64,000 bases of DNA from Gordonibacter sp. 28C (GCF_003339845.1 NZ_PPTR01000010.1:1-64000), one strand, 5' to 3'; positions 52,371-60,700 are shown, numbered from the stretch's first letter. Translations and numbers: made by a program. Notes: generated by a model from the sequence alone, not told the origin.

Positions 52371-54839
52371 ATGGAAACCCTTTCCATCATCGGCGCGCGC
52401 GAGGGGAACCTGCGCGACGTGACGCTGCACATCCCCAAGAACCGGCTGGTCGTGTTCACGGGGGTTTCGGGATCGGGCAAGTCGACCCTGCTCGTGGACG
52501 TGCTGTTCAACGAATGCCAGCGGCTCTACCTGGAGGCCATGTCGCTGCAGGGCATCCGCAAGCCCGCCGTCGAACGCGTGAAGGGCGCCTCCCCCGCCGT
52601 CGCCATCCTGCAGAACGACGCGAACAAGAACCCGCGCTCCACCGTGGGCACGCTCACCGACGTGTACACCGCCCTGCGCATGGTCTACGAGAAGCTGGGC
52701 GAATACCCCTGCCCGCACTGCGGGACGACCATCTGCGCAGCCGACTGCTTCGAGGAGAGCGAGCGCGTAGGCGACGACTTCCACGTGCATATGTGCTGCA
52801 GCGCGTGCGGGGAGCGCCTGGACAAGATCACGCGAACCGACTTCTCGTTCAACACGCCGGAAGGCGCCTGCCCCGCCTGCGAGGGCCTTGGGCGCGTGCT
52901 CTCAGTGGACCGCGCCGCCGCCGTGGACGAGAGCAGGTCGCTCGAAGACGGCGCCGTGGCCTTCTGGGCGGCGAAATACCGGGACTACCAGATAGGGGTG
53001 TTCCGCGCGGCGTGCCGGCACTTCGGCCTGCCCGACCCCGCGAACATGCCCGTGGCCGCGTTCGACGAAGTGCAGAAGGCCCTGCTCTACGAAGGGGCGG
53101 AAGCCGACGCCCTCGCACGGGCGCTGCCGCACTTCGAACCCCCGAAGAAGGTGGCCGACGGACGCTTCGAGGGCGTGGTCCCGCAGCTCATGCGGCGGGT
53201 GGCCGAGCACGGCGCGGATGCGAAGAACGTGCATCCCTACCTCGTCCAGGCCCCCTGCCCCGACTGCGGCGGCGAACGGCTGCGCGCGCGAAGCCGCGCC
53301 GTCACGGTGGCGGGTACGCGGCTGCCGGAGCTGTCCGGCGCCACGCTGCGCGGGCTCTCGACCTGGGTGCGGAACCTCGACGCCCGGCTGGACGGCACGC
53401 GGCGGACGCTCGTGGAGGACTACCTGCTGGATTTGTCCACGAAGCTCACGCGCATCGCCGCCGTGGGGCTGGACTACCTGACGCTCGACCGCGCCACAGT
53501 CACGCTCTCGGGCGGCGAGCTGCAGCGGCTGCGCCTCTCGGCCATCCTGGACTCGGAGCTCTCCGGCGTCGTCTACATCCTGGACGAGCCCACGGCGGGC
53601 CTGCACCCGCGGGACACGGCTGGGCTCGTGGACATCCTGCGCCGCCTGCGCGACCTGGGCAACAGCGTGCTCGTCATCGAGCACGACCCGGACGTCATGC
53701 GCGCCGCCGACCATCTGGTGGACCTGGGTCCCGGCGCGGGCACCTGCGGAGGCCGCGTGGTGGCCGAGGGGTCGCTGGCCGATCTGGCCGCCGCGCCCGA
53801 CTCGGCCACGGGACGCTTCCTCGCGCGGAAGCCCGCCTTGAAGCGGGCGGTCCGCACGCCGGACGCCCCGCCCGTCCGCATCCGCAACGCCACGCGGTTC
53901 AACCTGCGCCATCTCGACGCGGACGTCCCAACCGGGTGCCTCGTCACGGTGACGGGGCTGTCGGGCTCGGGCAAGTCCACCCTCGTGTTCGAGGTCCTGG
54001 CTCGCGGCGACGCCGCAGGGCCCGAGAACGCCGTGGCCGGCTGCGAGCGGTTCGACCGCATCGCTGCCGTGGGCCAAAGCCCCGTCGCGCGCATGAAACG
54101 CTCGAACGTGGCCACGTACATCGACGCGTGGTCCGACATCCGCGGCGCGTTCGCACGCACGGAAGAGGCGCGCGCCCTAGGTCTTTCGGCCGCGTCGTTC
54201 TCGTTCAACACGCCGGGCGGGCGCTGCGAGACGTGCGAGGGCATGGGCACCGTCGCGAACAACCTGCTGTTCTTCCTGGACACCGAGGTTCCCTGCCCCA
54301 CCTGCCATGGGCAGCGGTTCCACGACGACGTGCTGTCGATGCGGCTGGACGGCCGCTCCATCGTGGACGTGCTGGCGCTCTCGGTGGGCGAGGCGGCGGC
54401 CGCGTTCGCCGACCGTCCGAAGATCGCCCGCGCGCTCGGCCTCCTGCAGGACGTGGGGCTGGGCTACCTGCAGCTGGGACAGTCGCTCACCACGCTCTCG
54501 GGCGGCGAGGCGCAGCGCCTCAAACTGGCGAAGGAGCTGCTGGCCGGAGGGCGCACGCGCACGCTCTACCTGCTGGACGAGCCCACGAGCGGCCTGCACC
54601 CGCAGGACGTCGAGCACTTCCTCGAGCTGCTGGACCGCCTGGTGGACGGCGGCAACACCGTCGTGGTGGTGGAGCACAACCAGCAGGTGGTGTGCGCGAG
54701 CGACTGGATCATCGACCTCGGCCCCGAAGGCGGCGAGGCGGGAGGGCGCGTGATGTTCGCGGGAACGCCCGCCGACCTCGTGGAACACGGCGAAGGCGCC
54801 ACGGCCGACTGCCTGCGCACGGCGCTGGAGGCCCGATAG
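52371..54839 (+). CDS. class II UvrA-like ABC ATPase
   Basis: 822 residues, shorter than repair UvrA (about 940). It has two ABC cassettes: Walker A TGVSGSGKSTLLVD and TGLSGSGKSTLVFE; signatures LSGGELQRLRL and LSGGEAQRLKL; Walker B YILDEPTAGLHP and YLLDEPTSGLHP. Zinc-type Cys pairs are CPHCGTTIC, CPDCGG, CETCEGMG and CPTCHG. UvrA2-type proteins lack the UvrB-binding segment and are linked to tolerance of DNA-binding drugs rather than classic excision repair. Ribosome site and ATG 52371 are clear. It is divergent from the surface protease. Confidence 0.9.
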   Translation: METLSIIGAREGNLRDVTLHIPKNRLVVFTGVSGSGKSTLLVDVLFNECQRLYLEAMSLQGIRKPAVERVKGASPAVAILQNDANKNPRSTVGTLTDVYTALRMVYEKLGEYPCPHCGTTICAADCFEESERVGDDFHVHMCCSACGERLDKITRTDFSFNTPEGACPACEGLGRVLSVDRAAAVDESRSLEDGAVAFWAAKYRDYQIGVFRAACRHFGLPDPANMPVAAFDEVQKALLYEGAEADALARALPHFEPPKKVADGRFEGVVPQLMRRVAEHGADAKNVHPYLVQAPCPDCGGERLRARSRAVTVAGTRLPELSGATLRGLSTWVRNLDARLDGTRRTLVEDYLLDLSTKLTRIAAVGLDYLTLDRATVTLSGGELQRLRLSAILDSELSGVVYILDEPTAGLHPRDTAGLVDILRRLRDLGNSVLVIEHDPDVMRAADHLVDLGPGAGTCGGRVVAEGSLADLAAAPDSATGRFLARKPALKRAVRTPDAPPVRIRNATRFNLRHLDADVPTGCLVTVTGLSGSGKSTLVFEVLARGDAAGPENAVAGCERFDRIAAVGQSPVARMKRSNVATYIDAWSDIRGAFARTEEARALGLSAASFSFNTPGGRCETCEGMGTVANNLLFFLDTEVPCPTCHGQRFHDDVLSMRLDGRSIVDVLALSVGEAAAAFADRPKIARALGLLQDVGLGYLQLGQSLTTLSGGEAQRLKLAKELLAGGRTRTLYLLDEPTSGLHPQDVEHFLELLDRLVDGGNTVVVVEHNQQVVCASDWIIDLGPEGGEAGGRVMFAGTPADLVEHGEGATADCLRTALEAR

Positions 54840-54924
54840 AGAACACACGCCGCACGCTTTGCGGAAACCTCGCAACGCAAGACCTTACGACGGCGAAAAC
54901 ATCGCACCGGCGAGTATTCGCCTC

Positions 54925-54955
54925 TTGACTTGGAGTGCGCTCTAAGCGATATGGT
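54925..54955 (+). promoter_or_regulatory. MerR-type promoter 1 (cupin gene)
   Basis: TTGACT (54925-54930), a 19-base spacer and TATGGT (54950-54955). The overlong spacer holds the inverted repeat CTTGGAG-TGCG-CTCTAAG, the hallmark of promoters activated by MerR-family DNA distortion. It is nearly identical to the sites at 57044 and 59129. Confidence 0.85.
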
Positions 54956-55039
54956 GGGATGCGCAAAACGAACAACGGGCATTGCAAGCCGATACGATGC
55001 CCGCTCAAACCGCAAGACGAAAACCAAGGAGGCCCCATC

Positions 55040-55444
55040 ATGGACAACGAGCTGAACGACGTCTTCCCGCGCGGCGAGAAGAACCCCTACGGCCAGTACT
55101 TCATCGGCCAGAGCTACCTGAACATGCTGTCCACCGAGCAGGTGGGCGTGGGCAACGTCACGTTCGAGCCGGGATGCCGCAACAACTGGCACATCCACCA
55201 CGCCGACGAGGGCGGCGGGCAGATCCTGCTGGTCACGGGCGGTCGCGGCTGGTACCAGGAATGGGGGAAGCCCGCCCGCGCGCTCGAGCAGGGCGACGTG
55301 GTGAACATCCCCGCCAACGTGAAGCACTGGCACGGCGCGGCCGCCGACAGCTGGTTCGCGCACCTGGCCGTGGAAGTGCCCGCCGTGAACGGCACGAACG
55401 AGTGGTGCGAGCCCGTGGGCGACGAGGAGTACGCCGCGCTGTGA
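55040..55444 (+). CDS. cupin-domain protein
   Basis: 134 residues from ATG 55040 (AAGGAGG upstream). Cupin motif 1 is NNWHIHHADEGGGQILLVTG and motif 2 is NIPANVKHWHGA, with metal-ligand His/His/Glu/His positions retained. Small cupins of this type commonly accompany carboxymuconolactone-decarboxylase proteins and aldo/keto reductases in MerR-controlled stress clusters. Here the three genes are split into separate units within 5 kb but keep matching promoters. The catalytic role is unknown. Confidence 0.85.
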   Translation: MDNELNDVFPRGEKNPYGQYFIGQSYLNMLSTEQVGVGNVTFEPGCRNNWHIHHADEGGGQILLVTGGRGWYQEWGKPARALEQGDVVNIPANVKHWHGAAADSWFAHLAVEVPAVNGTNEWCEPVGDEEYAAL

Positions 55445-55573
55445 CGCGCGCCGCCGGGGAGGGGACGCATCCGCATCGGCATCACCGACGACGGCATCCG
55501 TGTCGCGAGCCCGATCGGCCGACCTCTCCATCGCCGGCCACTCAAGAAACAGAGGCCCGCCGTCAAACGCACC

Positions 55574-56911
55574 TTACAGAATGCGCTTGATGCGGTCGAT
55601 GCGCGCTTGGATGCCGCAGCATACGAGATCGACGCGGTCGGAGATCGCACGGTTCTGCGACAGGATACCCGCAGCCTCGTCGGCGAAGCCGTCGAGCGCA
55701 TCGAGGTCGAGCCACGAGTAGTCCTGCACGAGCCGGAGCTGACGATTCGGATCTTCGTAAAAGGGTTTCGCGGCGAACGAGAAATCGCCCGCGCGCAAGC
55801 GCCCGACGGGCGCGTCGCACCATAGGCTGTTGCCGCTGTCGAACAACGGCGCAACCCGGCATTCCAGCGTCTCCACGTTGCGCACGAGTCCGAAGTTGCG
55901 CCAATGCCGGTCGAAGTTGCCCAGAATGTCGTCGCACACGATCATCTTCTCAAGCGATCGCTCGACGCCCTCGACCCCCAGCGCAACGCAACATTCGAGA
56001 TAATGCCGGTAGTCGCTGTGATGGTTGGCTTGGCGTTTCGATCGTCTAACATAGAATGCGGGCAGGTACTCCTCCTCAGGCGACACGAAATCCTCGCATA
56101 GGCACACCGCGCCCGACGCCCCCTCTCGCAGGCGGTACGCCAGATACTCCCCCGGCTGCAGCAACCGTCGGTGCAGCGCGGTCGCCACCGTCTCGTTGTA
56201 CGGTTCCTGATTGAGAACCGATCCGCCTTTCGCCAGCAGGAGCGCCCCTCCGTCGCGCACCCATTTCTTCGGGAGCTGCCCTTCGGACGTGTTGTCGGGC
56301 GAATCGAGCCCCACGCCGGAAAGCCACGGCGAGCCGACCTTCATGTCGGCGAAGTCGTTGTCGAAGTAATTGACGTCCTCCCACCGAATGTTGCCGCCCG
56401 CAGGCCGGATCCAGTACTGGTCGGAAAGCGACAGCCCCAGATTCCGAAACGGAATCTGGTACGCGGCCTCGTACCCGAGCTCGGCCAGCTTCGCCTGCAT
56501 GCCGGCTCGCGACCCGGGGATGGCGCGGTGCTTCCACCAATGCTCCAACGCCTTGACCGACGCCTTCGCGGCGCGGGGGGAAACCATTCCGAGAGGAGCC
56601 CGGGCGGCGTCCGTCACGTCGCCAGCTTCGACGAACGCCCCGCGTTCGACGTCGTAGTCGAACGAGAGAACCCGGTGCGTCCGGTTCATGAGCTCGAACG
56701 TCCGCACCGCGGAAGCGTCCTTCGCCTTGCCGCGCCGGCCGCCGCGGGCAGCGCCTTCGGCCATGCGCGCCTCGACGCTCGCGCGATCGACCAGCCAGAT
56801 GCCGCCGGCTTTCTCCGCGGACAGTGCTCCGCTTTCGACCAGTTGGTACGCACGGGGCCTGCTGACGCCCAAAAGAGCGGCGGCCTCCGCGACGGTCAAG
56901 TCGAACGCCAT
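55574..56911 (-). CDS. HTH-HipA fusion: HipA-like kinase with N-terminal helix-turn-helix
   Basis: 445 residues from ATG 56911. Residues 1-50 are an excisionase/MerR-like HTH (TVAEAAALLGVSRPRAYQLV). Residues about 130-445 resemble HipA kinases: ATP loop SPDNTSEGQLPKKW, catalytic loop GNFDRHWRNFG with D334 and N339, and the DFG-equivalent PLFDSGNSLW with D358. In classical hipBA the HTH is a separate antitoxin. Here operator recognition and kinase are in one chain, and no hipB gene is adjacent. A 28-base perfect palindrome upstream is the likely operator. It may be a self-regulated persistence or phage-defence kinase. Confidence 0.8.
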   Translation of the reverse strand: MAFDLTVAEAAALLGVSRPRAYQLVESGALSAEKAGGIWLVDRASVEARMAEGAARGGRRGKAKDASAVRTFELMNRTHRVLSFDYDVERGAFVEAGDVTDAARAPLGMVSPRAAKASVKALEHWWKHRAIPGSRAGMQAKLAELGYEAAYQIPFRNLGLSLSDQYWIRPAGGNIRWEDVNYFDNDFADMKVGSPWLSGVGLDSPDNTSEGQLPKKWVRDGGALLLAKGGSVLNQEPYNETVATALHRRLLQPGEYLAYRLREGASGAVCLCEDFVSPEEEYLPAFYVRRSKRQANHHSDYRHYLECCVALGVEGVERSLEKMIVCDDILGNFDRHWRNFGLVRNVETLECRVAPLFDSGNSLWCDAPVGRLRAGDFSFAAKPFYEDPNRQLRLVQDYSWLDLDALDGFADEAAGILSQNRAISDRVDLVCCGIQARIDRIKRIL

Positions 56912-56974
56912 ACGGCATCTCCCTTCAACAATCCTATCGTATTTTATAGAGCTCAATTCATTTAAGCTATTTCA

Positions 56975-57002
56975 TTATACCTATAAAATTTTATAGGTAT
57001 AA
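56975..57002 (-). promoter_or_regulatory. 28-base perfect palindrome, presumed operator of the HTH-HipA gene
   Basis: Arms TTATACCTATAAAA and TTTTATAGGTATAA meet without a spacer. The region 56935-57002 is strongly AT-rich against the surrounding DNA. A further half-site, ATTTTATAG, lies at 56941-56949, between the palindrome and the start codon. Confidence 0.8.
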
Positions 57003-57043
57003 GCCTTCGCAATCGACGCTTGGATAATATGGCGCTTCTCGCT

Positions 57044-57074
57044 TGACTTGAAGCGTGCTCCAAGGTGTTCAATA
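57044..57074 (+). promoter_or_regulatory. MerR-type promoter 2 (aldo/keto reductase gene)
   Basis: TTGACT (57044-57049), a 19-base spacer and TTCAAT (57069-57074). The spacer palindrome CTTGAAGC-GT-GCTCCAAG closely matches promoters 1 and 3. Confidence 0.8.
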
Positions 57075-57153
57075 GCCTTGCGCCGAACGCGTCCGCACAT
57101 AGACGCGTTCGGCGGTATCATGAACGCATGACGAAACGGACGAGGGAGATGCT

Positions 57154-58296
57154 ATGCGGTACCGCATGCTGGGCAGAACCGGCCTGGAAGTGAGCGAGAT
57201 CGGCTTCGGAGCCGAGTGGATGGAAAAGAAGTCGGCCTCCGAGGTGAAGGCCGTCGCGGACGCCTGCGCCGAGGCCGGCATCAACATCATGGACTGCTGG
57301 ATGGCGGGGCCGGAGGTGCGCAGCAACTTAGGGAAGGCCATCGCGGGCAACCGCGACCGCTGGATCATCCAAGGCCACATCGGCTCCACCTGGCAGGACG
57401 GCCAGTACGTGCGCACGCGCGACTTGGGCGTCGTGCGCCACGCGTTCGAAGACCTGCTCGAGCGCCTGGGCACCGACCACGTGGAGCTGGGCATGATCCA
57501 CTACGTGGACGACGTGGAGGAGTACGAGGGCATCATGGCCGGCGACTTCATCGCCTATGTGCGCGAGCTGAAGGCGGCGGGCACCGTGCGTCACATCGGG
57601 CTTTCCACCCACAGCCCCCAGGTGGCGAAGCTGGCCGCGCTCTCCGGCGAGATCGAGGCCGTCATGTTCAGCGTGAACCCCGCCTTCGACCTGCTGCCCG
57701 CCACAGCCAGCCTGGACGACGCGTTCACGTTCGACTACGACGACTCGCTGGGAGGCATGGATCCCGCCCGCGCCGAGTTCTACGCGCTCTGCGAGCGCGA
57801 GGACGTGGGAATCACCGTCATGAAGGGCTACGCGGGCGGCCGCCTGTTCAACGCCGACGCGTCGCCGTTCGGCGTGGCGCTCACGCCCGTGCAGTGCGTC
57901 CACTACGCGCTCACCCGCCCCGCCGTCGCCAGCATCATGGCCGGCTTCGACACGGCGGCGCACGTGGCGGACGCCTGCGCTTACGAGACCGCGACCGACG
58001 AGGAGCGCGACTACGCCAGCACGCTGGCCGGCGCGCCGAAGCACGCCTACTTCGGCCAGTGCACGTACTGCGGCCACTGCGCGCCCTGCCCCTCCGGCAT
58101 CGACATCGCCACGGTGAACAAGTTCTTAGACCTGGCGCTCATGCAGGACGAGGTGCCCGCCTCGGTGCGCGCCCACTACGAGGCGCTCGACGCGAACGCC
58201 GCCGACTGCCCCGGCTGCCAGTCGTGCGAGCCGCGCTGCCCCTTCGGCGTGCCCGTCGCGACCCGCATGGAGCAGGCGGCCGCGCTGTTCGCCTAA
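57154..58296 (+). CDS. aldo/keto-reductase-like protein with two C-terminal 4Fe-4S motifs
   Basis: 380 residues. Residues 1-285 form an AKR barrel (GRTGLEVSEIGFGAEW, HIGLSTHSP, VMKGYAGGRL). Residues 300-365 carry two cluster motifs: C303/306/309/312 (CTYCGHCAPCPSG) and C352/355/358/362 (CPGCQSCEPRCPFG). Of the AKR catalytic tetrad, Asp47 and His116 are present. The Tyr expected five residues after the Asp is Gly (DCWMAGPE), and the Lys strand reads IIQGHIGS. Catalysis is therefore not standard NADPH-dependent carbonyl reduction and may be coupled to FeS electrons. It is controlled by MerR-type promoter 2. Confidence 0.85.
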   Translation: MRYRMLGRTGLEVSEIGFGAEWMEKKSASEVKAVADACAEAGINIMDCWMAGPEVRSNLGKAIAGNRDRWIIQGHIGSTWQDGQYVRTRDLGVVRHAFEDLLERLGTDHVELGMIHYVDDVEEYEGIMAGDFIAYVRELKAAGTVRHIGLSTHSPQVAKLAALSGEIEAVMFSVNPAFDLLPATASLDDAFTFDYDDSLGGMDPARAEFYALCEREDVGITVMKGYAGGRLFNADASPFGVALTPVQCVHYALTRPAVASIMAGFDTAAHVADACAYETATDEERDYASTLAGAPKHAYFGQCTYCGHCAPCPSGIDIATVNKFLDLALMQDEVPASVRAHYEALDANAADCPGCQSCEPRCPFGVPVATRMEQAAALFA

Positions 58297-58300
58297 CAAT

Positions 58301-58325
58301 CGCTCGAGGGCCGCCCTGTCGAGCG
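58301..58325 (+). terminator. terminator after the AKR gene
   Basis: The stem CGCTCGAGGG / CCCTGTCGAGCG (bulged) is followed by CCCCTCTTCG. Confidence 0.6.
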
Positions 58326-59128
58326 CCCCTCTTCGTCGCCAGCAACGCAATGCATGGACGTCTGCGTCGCAGCATTTTTCGACAGGGTCGGGGTTGGACA
58401 GGGTCGGCATCCCATCATCGAGATACGTCTCCTCGAGTTCCGACAGGACGGTCTCGCCTACTCCAACGGCATCACCAACCGCCGACTCTTGAAAGCATAT
58501 TGCTGAAGAGAGAGAAAAAAAAAAGGGGGGGGGGTCGAACCCACTTCGCTTTCAAGGAACCAATGGAAGCGACCCGCGCGGGCATATCCGCGCAGGTCGC
58601 TCAACGACGCGCGATGCTCATCGACCCCAGCCCGAAACCGAATCGTCGTCGGCCGGCATGCGGCAGCCCACGATACCGGTTCGAAGGTGGACATGCCGAT
58701 CCGTGCCACAAAAACCGAGTTCAGGGAATGCCGGAGTCTTCATGAACAAGCCCCTTTTGACGATCGGACACGAAACCGCAGGTCACGTTTCTCAAACATT
58801 GCACGAAAGGACCCCGTGCCTCGACGACGATTACCTGAACTCGGTTTTCGTGCCAAAATGGGGGCCTCCGCCACGCCTTTGCCGAAACGCACAAAGCGGC
58901 AGCTAGCGGCTTTGGTATCGCACGATCACGAGGGGTCTGCGTCAACGACAGCCTTAACGCGTCATCCCGGCATGCCAGCGCCCTATAGATAGGAGTCTCC
59001 TCGCAAACCTCACGCGTGCAATTCGTTGTCGAAAGGATCGCTTTCGCCCCATTGGGCACAGCTTTTCCGAAAACTTCCCTGTTCGCCATATTCGGCCGGA
59101 AAACCTTGAGGAGATTCCGAGCAGTCCC
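58326..59128. other. gene-free region with homopolymer tract and repeat
   Basis: No convincing gene is seen on either strand. The contents are: an adjoining A10-G10 tract (58515-58534); a hairpin at about 58569-58600 (GCGACCCGCGCGG / CCGCGCAGGTCGC); palindromic element D2 (58703-58858); and the approach to MerR-type promoter 3. The direct repeat GACAGGGTCGG occurs at about 58380 and 58397. Confidence 0.5.
58703..58858. repeat. palindromic element, family D copy 2
   Basis: Terminal inverted repeats GTGCCACAAAAACCGAGTTC (58703 onward) and ACCTGAACTCGGTTTTCGTG (ending about 58858) match the ends of 43033-43170. The interior of about 100 bases is unrelated and has no ORF. Confidence 0.7.
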
Positions 59129-59159
59129 TTGACTTGGAGCATGCTCCAAGGTGTTAACT
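59129..59159 (+). promoter_or_regulatory. MerR-type promoter 3 (carboxymuconolactone decarboxylase gene)
   Basis: TTGACT (59129-59134), a 19-base spacer and TTAACT (59154-59159). The spacer contains the perfect palindrome CTTGGAGCATGCTCCAAG, the most symmetrical of the three sites. Confidence 0.85.
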
Positions 59160-59196
59160 GTAACCATAACGAACACGCAAGAGAATGGAGCACATC

Positions 59197-59976
59197 ATGC
59201 AACCAGCCATCACTGACGCAGCCAAAGCCCGCCGCGAGAGGATGTCGCCCGGCTACGCCGCGTCGTCGTTCCTGGAAACCGACCCCGAGTTCGTCGAGCG
59301 CTTCGACAACTTCGCCTTCGACGAGGTGGTGAACACCGAGGGCGCCGGCGGCGACCTCGACGACCGCACGCGCTTCATGGCCATCCTCGCCACGCTGCTG
59401 GGCTGCCAGGGCATCGACGCCTTCCGCGGCTTTCTGCACGCGGCGCTCGAGATGGGCGTGACGCCCGTGGAAGCGAAGGAGATCGTGTACCAGGCCACGG
59501 CCTATCTGGGAATCGGACGCGTCCTGCCGTTCCTGCACGCCGCCAACGAGGTGCTGGCCGAGCGCGGCGTGGCGCTGCCGCTCGAGTCCCAGGCGAACAC
59601 CACGCCGGACACCCGTCTCGAGGCCGGCATCCAGGCGCAGGTGGACATCTTCGGCGAGGGCATGCGCGACTTCTGGCAGAGCGGCCCGGAGGATCGCCGC
59701 CACATCAACCGCTGGCTCGCCGGCAACTGCTTCGGCGACTGGTACACCCGGGGCGGCCTGACGCTGCCCGAGCGCGAGATGGTCACGTTCTGCTTCCTGG
59801 CCGCGCAGGGCGGCTGCGAGCCGCAGCTCGCAAGCCACGCCGCCGCCAACATGCGGATGGGCAACGACCGGGCCTTCCTCGTGAAGGTGGTGTCGCAGTG
59901 CGTGCCCTACATCGGCTACCCGCGCAGCCTGAACGCCCTGCGCTGCGTCGACGAGGCAGCGAGCCAAGCGGAGTAA
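59197..59976 (+). CDS. carboxymuconolactone-decarboxylase (AhpD-like) family protein
   Basis: 259 residues from ATG 59197 (ATGGAG upstream; the in-frame ATG 59185 is less likely). Two CMD repeats are present: LATLLGCQGIDAFRGFLHAA with VTPVEAKEIVYQ, and LTLPEREMVTFCFLAAQGGC. The AhpD CxxC redox pair is absent. It is probably not a peroxidase-reducing AhpD but a CMD-type enzyme of unknown substrate. It belongs with the cupin and AKR genes through the shared MerR-type promoter. Confidence 0.85.
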   Translation: MQPAITDAAKARRERMSPGYAASSFLETDPEFVERFDNFAFDEVVNTEGAGGDLDDRTRFMAILATLLGCQGIDAFRGFLHAALEMGVTPVEAKEIVYQATAYLGIGRVLPFLHAANEVLAERGVALPLESQANTTPDTRLEAGIQAQVDIFGEGMRDFWQSGPEDRRHINRWLAGNCFGDWYTRGGLTLPEREMVTFCFLAAQGGCEPQLASHAAANMRMGNDRAFLVKVVSQCVPYIGYPRSLNALRCVDEAASQAE

Positions 59977-59985
59977 CGCGCGAAA

Positions 59986-60024
59986 GAAGGCGGGGGAAGG
60001 CATCGCGCATACCCTCCCGCCTTC
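59986..60024 (+). terminator. terminator after the CMD-family gene
   Basis: The stem GAAGGCGGGGG / CCCTCCCGCCTTC has a loop of about 15 bases. Confidence 0.65.
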
Positions 60025-60171
60025 CCGGAAACCAGCAACTCCATCCTTGTTGTGCGAATGGGGCGACCGGCACCGCGACGACGGCCCCGACCACGCGGCC
60101 CCCAGCGACGATGCGCCCGTTCGACTTCGAGCGAGACGACCGCGGACGCGACCGGCCGATCGCGTCCGGCA

Positions 60172-60182
60172 CCCCCCCCCCC
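60172..60182. other. C11 homopolymer tract
   Basis: Eleven consecutive C residues lie 11 bases upstream of the -35 of the MarR/ABC operon. Tracts this long are prone to slippage and could tune promoter output. Confidence 0.8.
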
Positions 60183-60193
60183 GCGTCGCGGCC

Positions 60194-60222
60194 TTGACAA
60201 TACTTTGATGTCAAAGTATGAT
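60194..60222 (+). promoter_or_regulatory. promoter with MarR operator in the spacer
   Basis: TTGACA (60194-60199), a 17-base spacer and TATGAT (60217-60222). The palindrome ATACTTTGA-TG-TCAAAGTAT (60200-60219) fills the spacer and enters the -10. Transcription should start at about 60229, which rules out translation from the ATG at 60218. Confidence 0.9.
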
Positions 60223-60256
60223 GCCTGAGCATCCGGCGCATCGAAAGGAGCCCGCC

Positions 60257-60700
60257 TTGCGCGGCACCGTCAACCAATTGGCCCGCACCCTCGCCCTGGC
60301 GAACCGCTATCTGGTCGAGCAGCTCGAGCGGCAGGGGTTGAGCGGCATCGCGCCGTCGCACGGCGATATCTTCGTGCAGCTCTTCGCGCACGGCGAGCTG
60401 CCCATGAGCGAGCTGGCCCAGCGCATCGGTCGCGACCCGTCCACCGTCACCGCCCTGGTGAAGAAGCTCGCGGCAGGCGGCTACGTGGCCACCGCGAAGC
60501 AGGCCGACGACAAACGCGTGGTGCTGGTGAAGCTCACCGACCGGGGCCGCAGCCTCCAACCTGCGTTCGAATCCATCTCTAACGCCCTCGTCGACGTGCA
60601 GCATCGCGGCTTGAGCGGAGACGACCTGGAAGCGCTCGACCGCATGCTCCGCACGATGCAGGAGAACTTCGAAACCGCTCTGAAGGGAGAACCCGTATGA
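60257..60700 (+). CDS. MarR-family regulator of the amino-acid ABC operon
   Basis: 147 residues from TTG 60257, chosen because AAAGGAG lies six bases upstream and earlier starts fall in the promoter. The winged HTH is PMSELAQRIGRDPSTVTALV plus the wing KQADDKRVVLVKLTDRG. It overlaps the substrate-binding protein gene by four bases (ATGA), so repressor and transporter are co-expressed. The promoter palindrome predicts autorepression. Confidence 0.9.
   Translation: MRGTVNQLARTLALANRYLVEQLERQGLSGIAPSHGDIFVQLFAHGELPMSELAQRIGRDPSTVTALVKKLAAGGYVATAKQADDKRVVLVKLTDRGRSLQPAFESISNALVDVQHRGLSGDDLEALDRMLRTMQENFETALKGEPV

Noticed and set aside
58528-58545. GGGTCGAACCC looked like a tRNA T-arm fragment
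   Set aside because: No acceptor stem, anticodon arm or D-arm can be formed around it; it is a chance extension of the G-tract.
58721-59176. 151-codon minus-strand frame
   Set aside because: It runs through element D2 and the MerR-type promoter, with no ribosome site and no recognisable domain.
60218-60256. ATG 60218 as start of the MarR-family gene
   Set aside because: It lies within the -10 box and operator; the TTG at 60257 has a well-spaced ribosome site.
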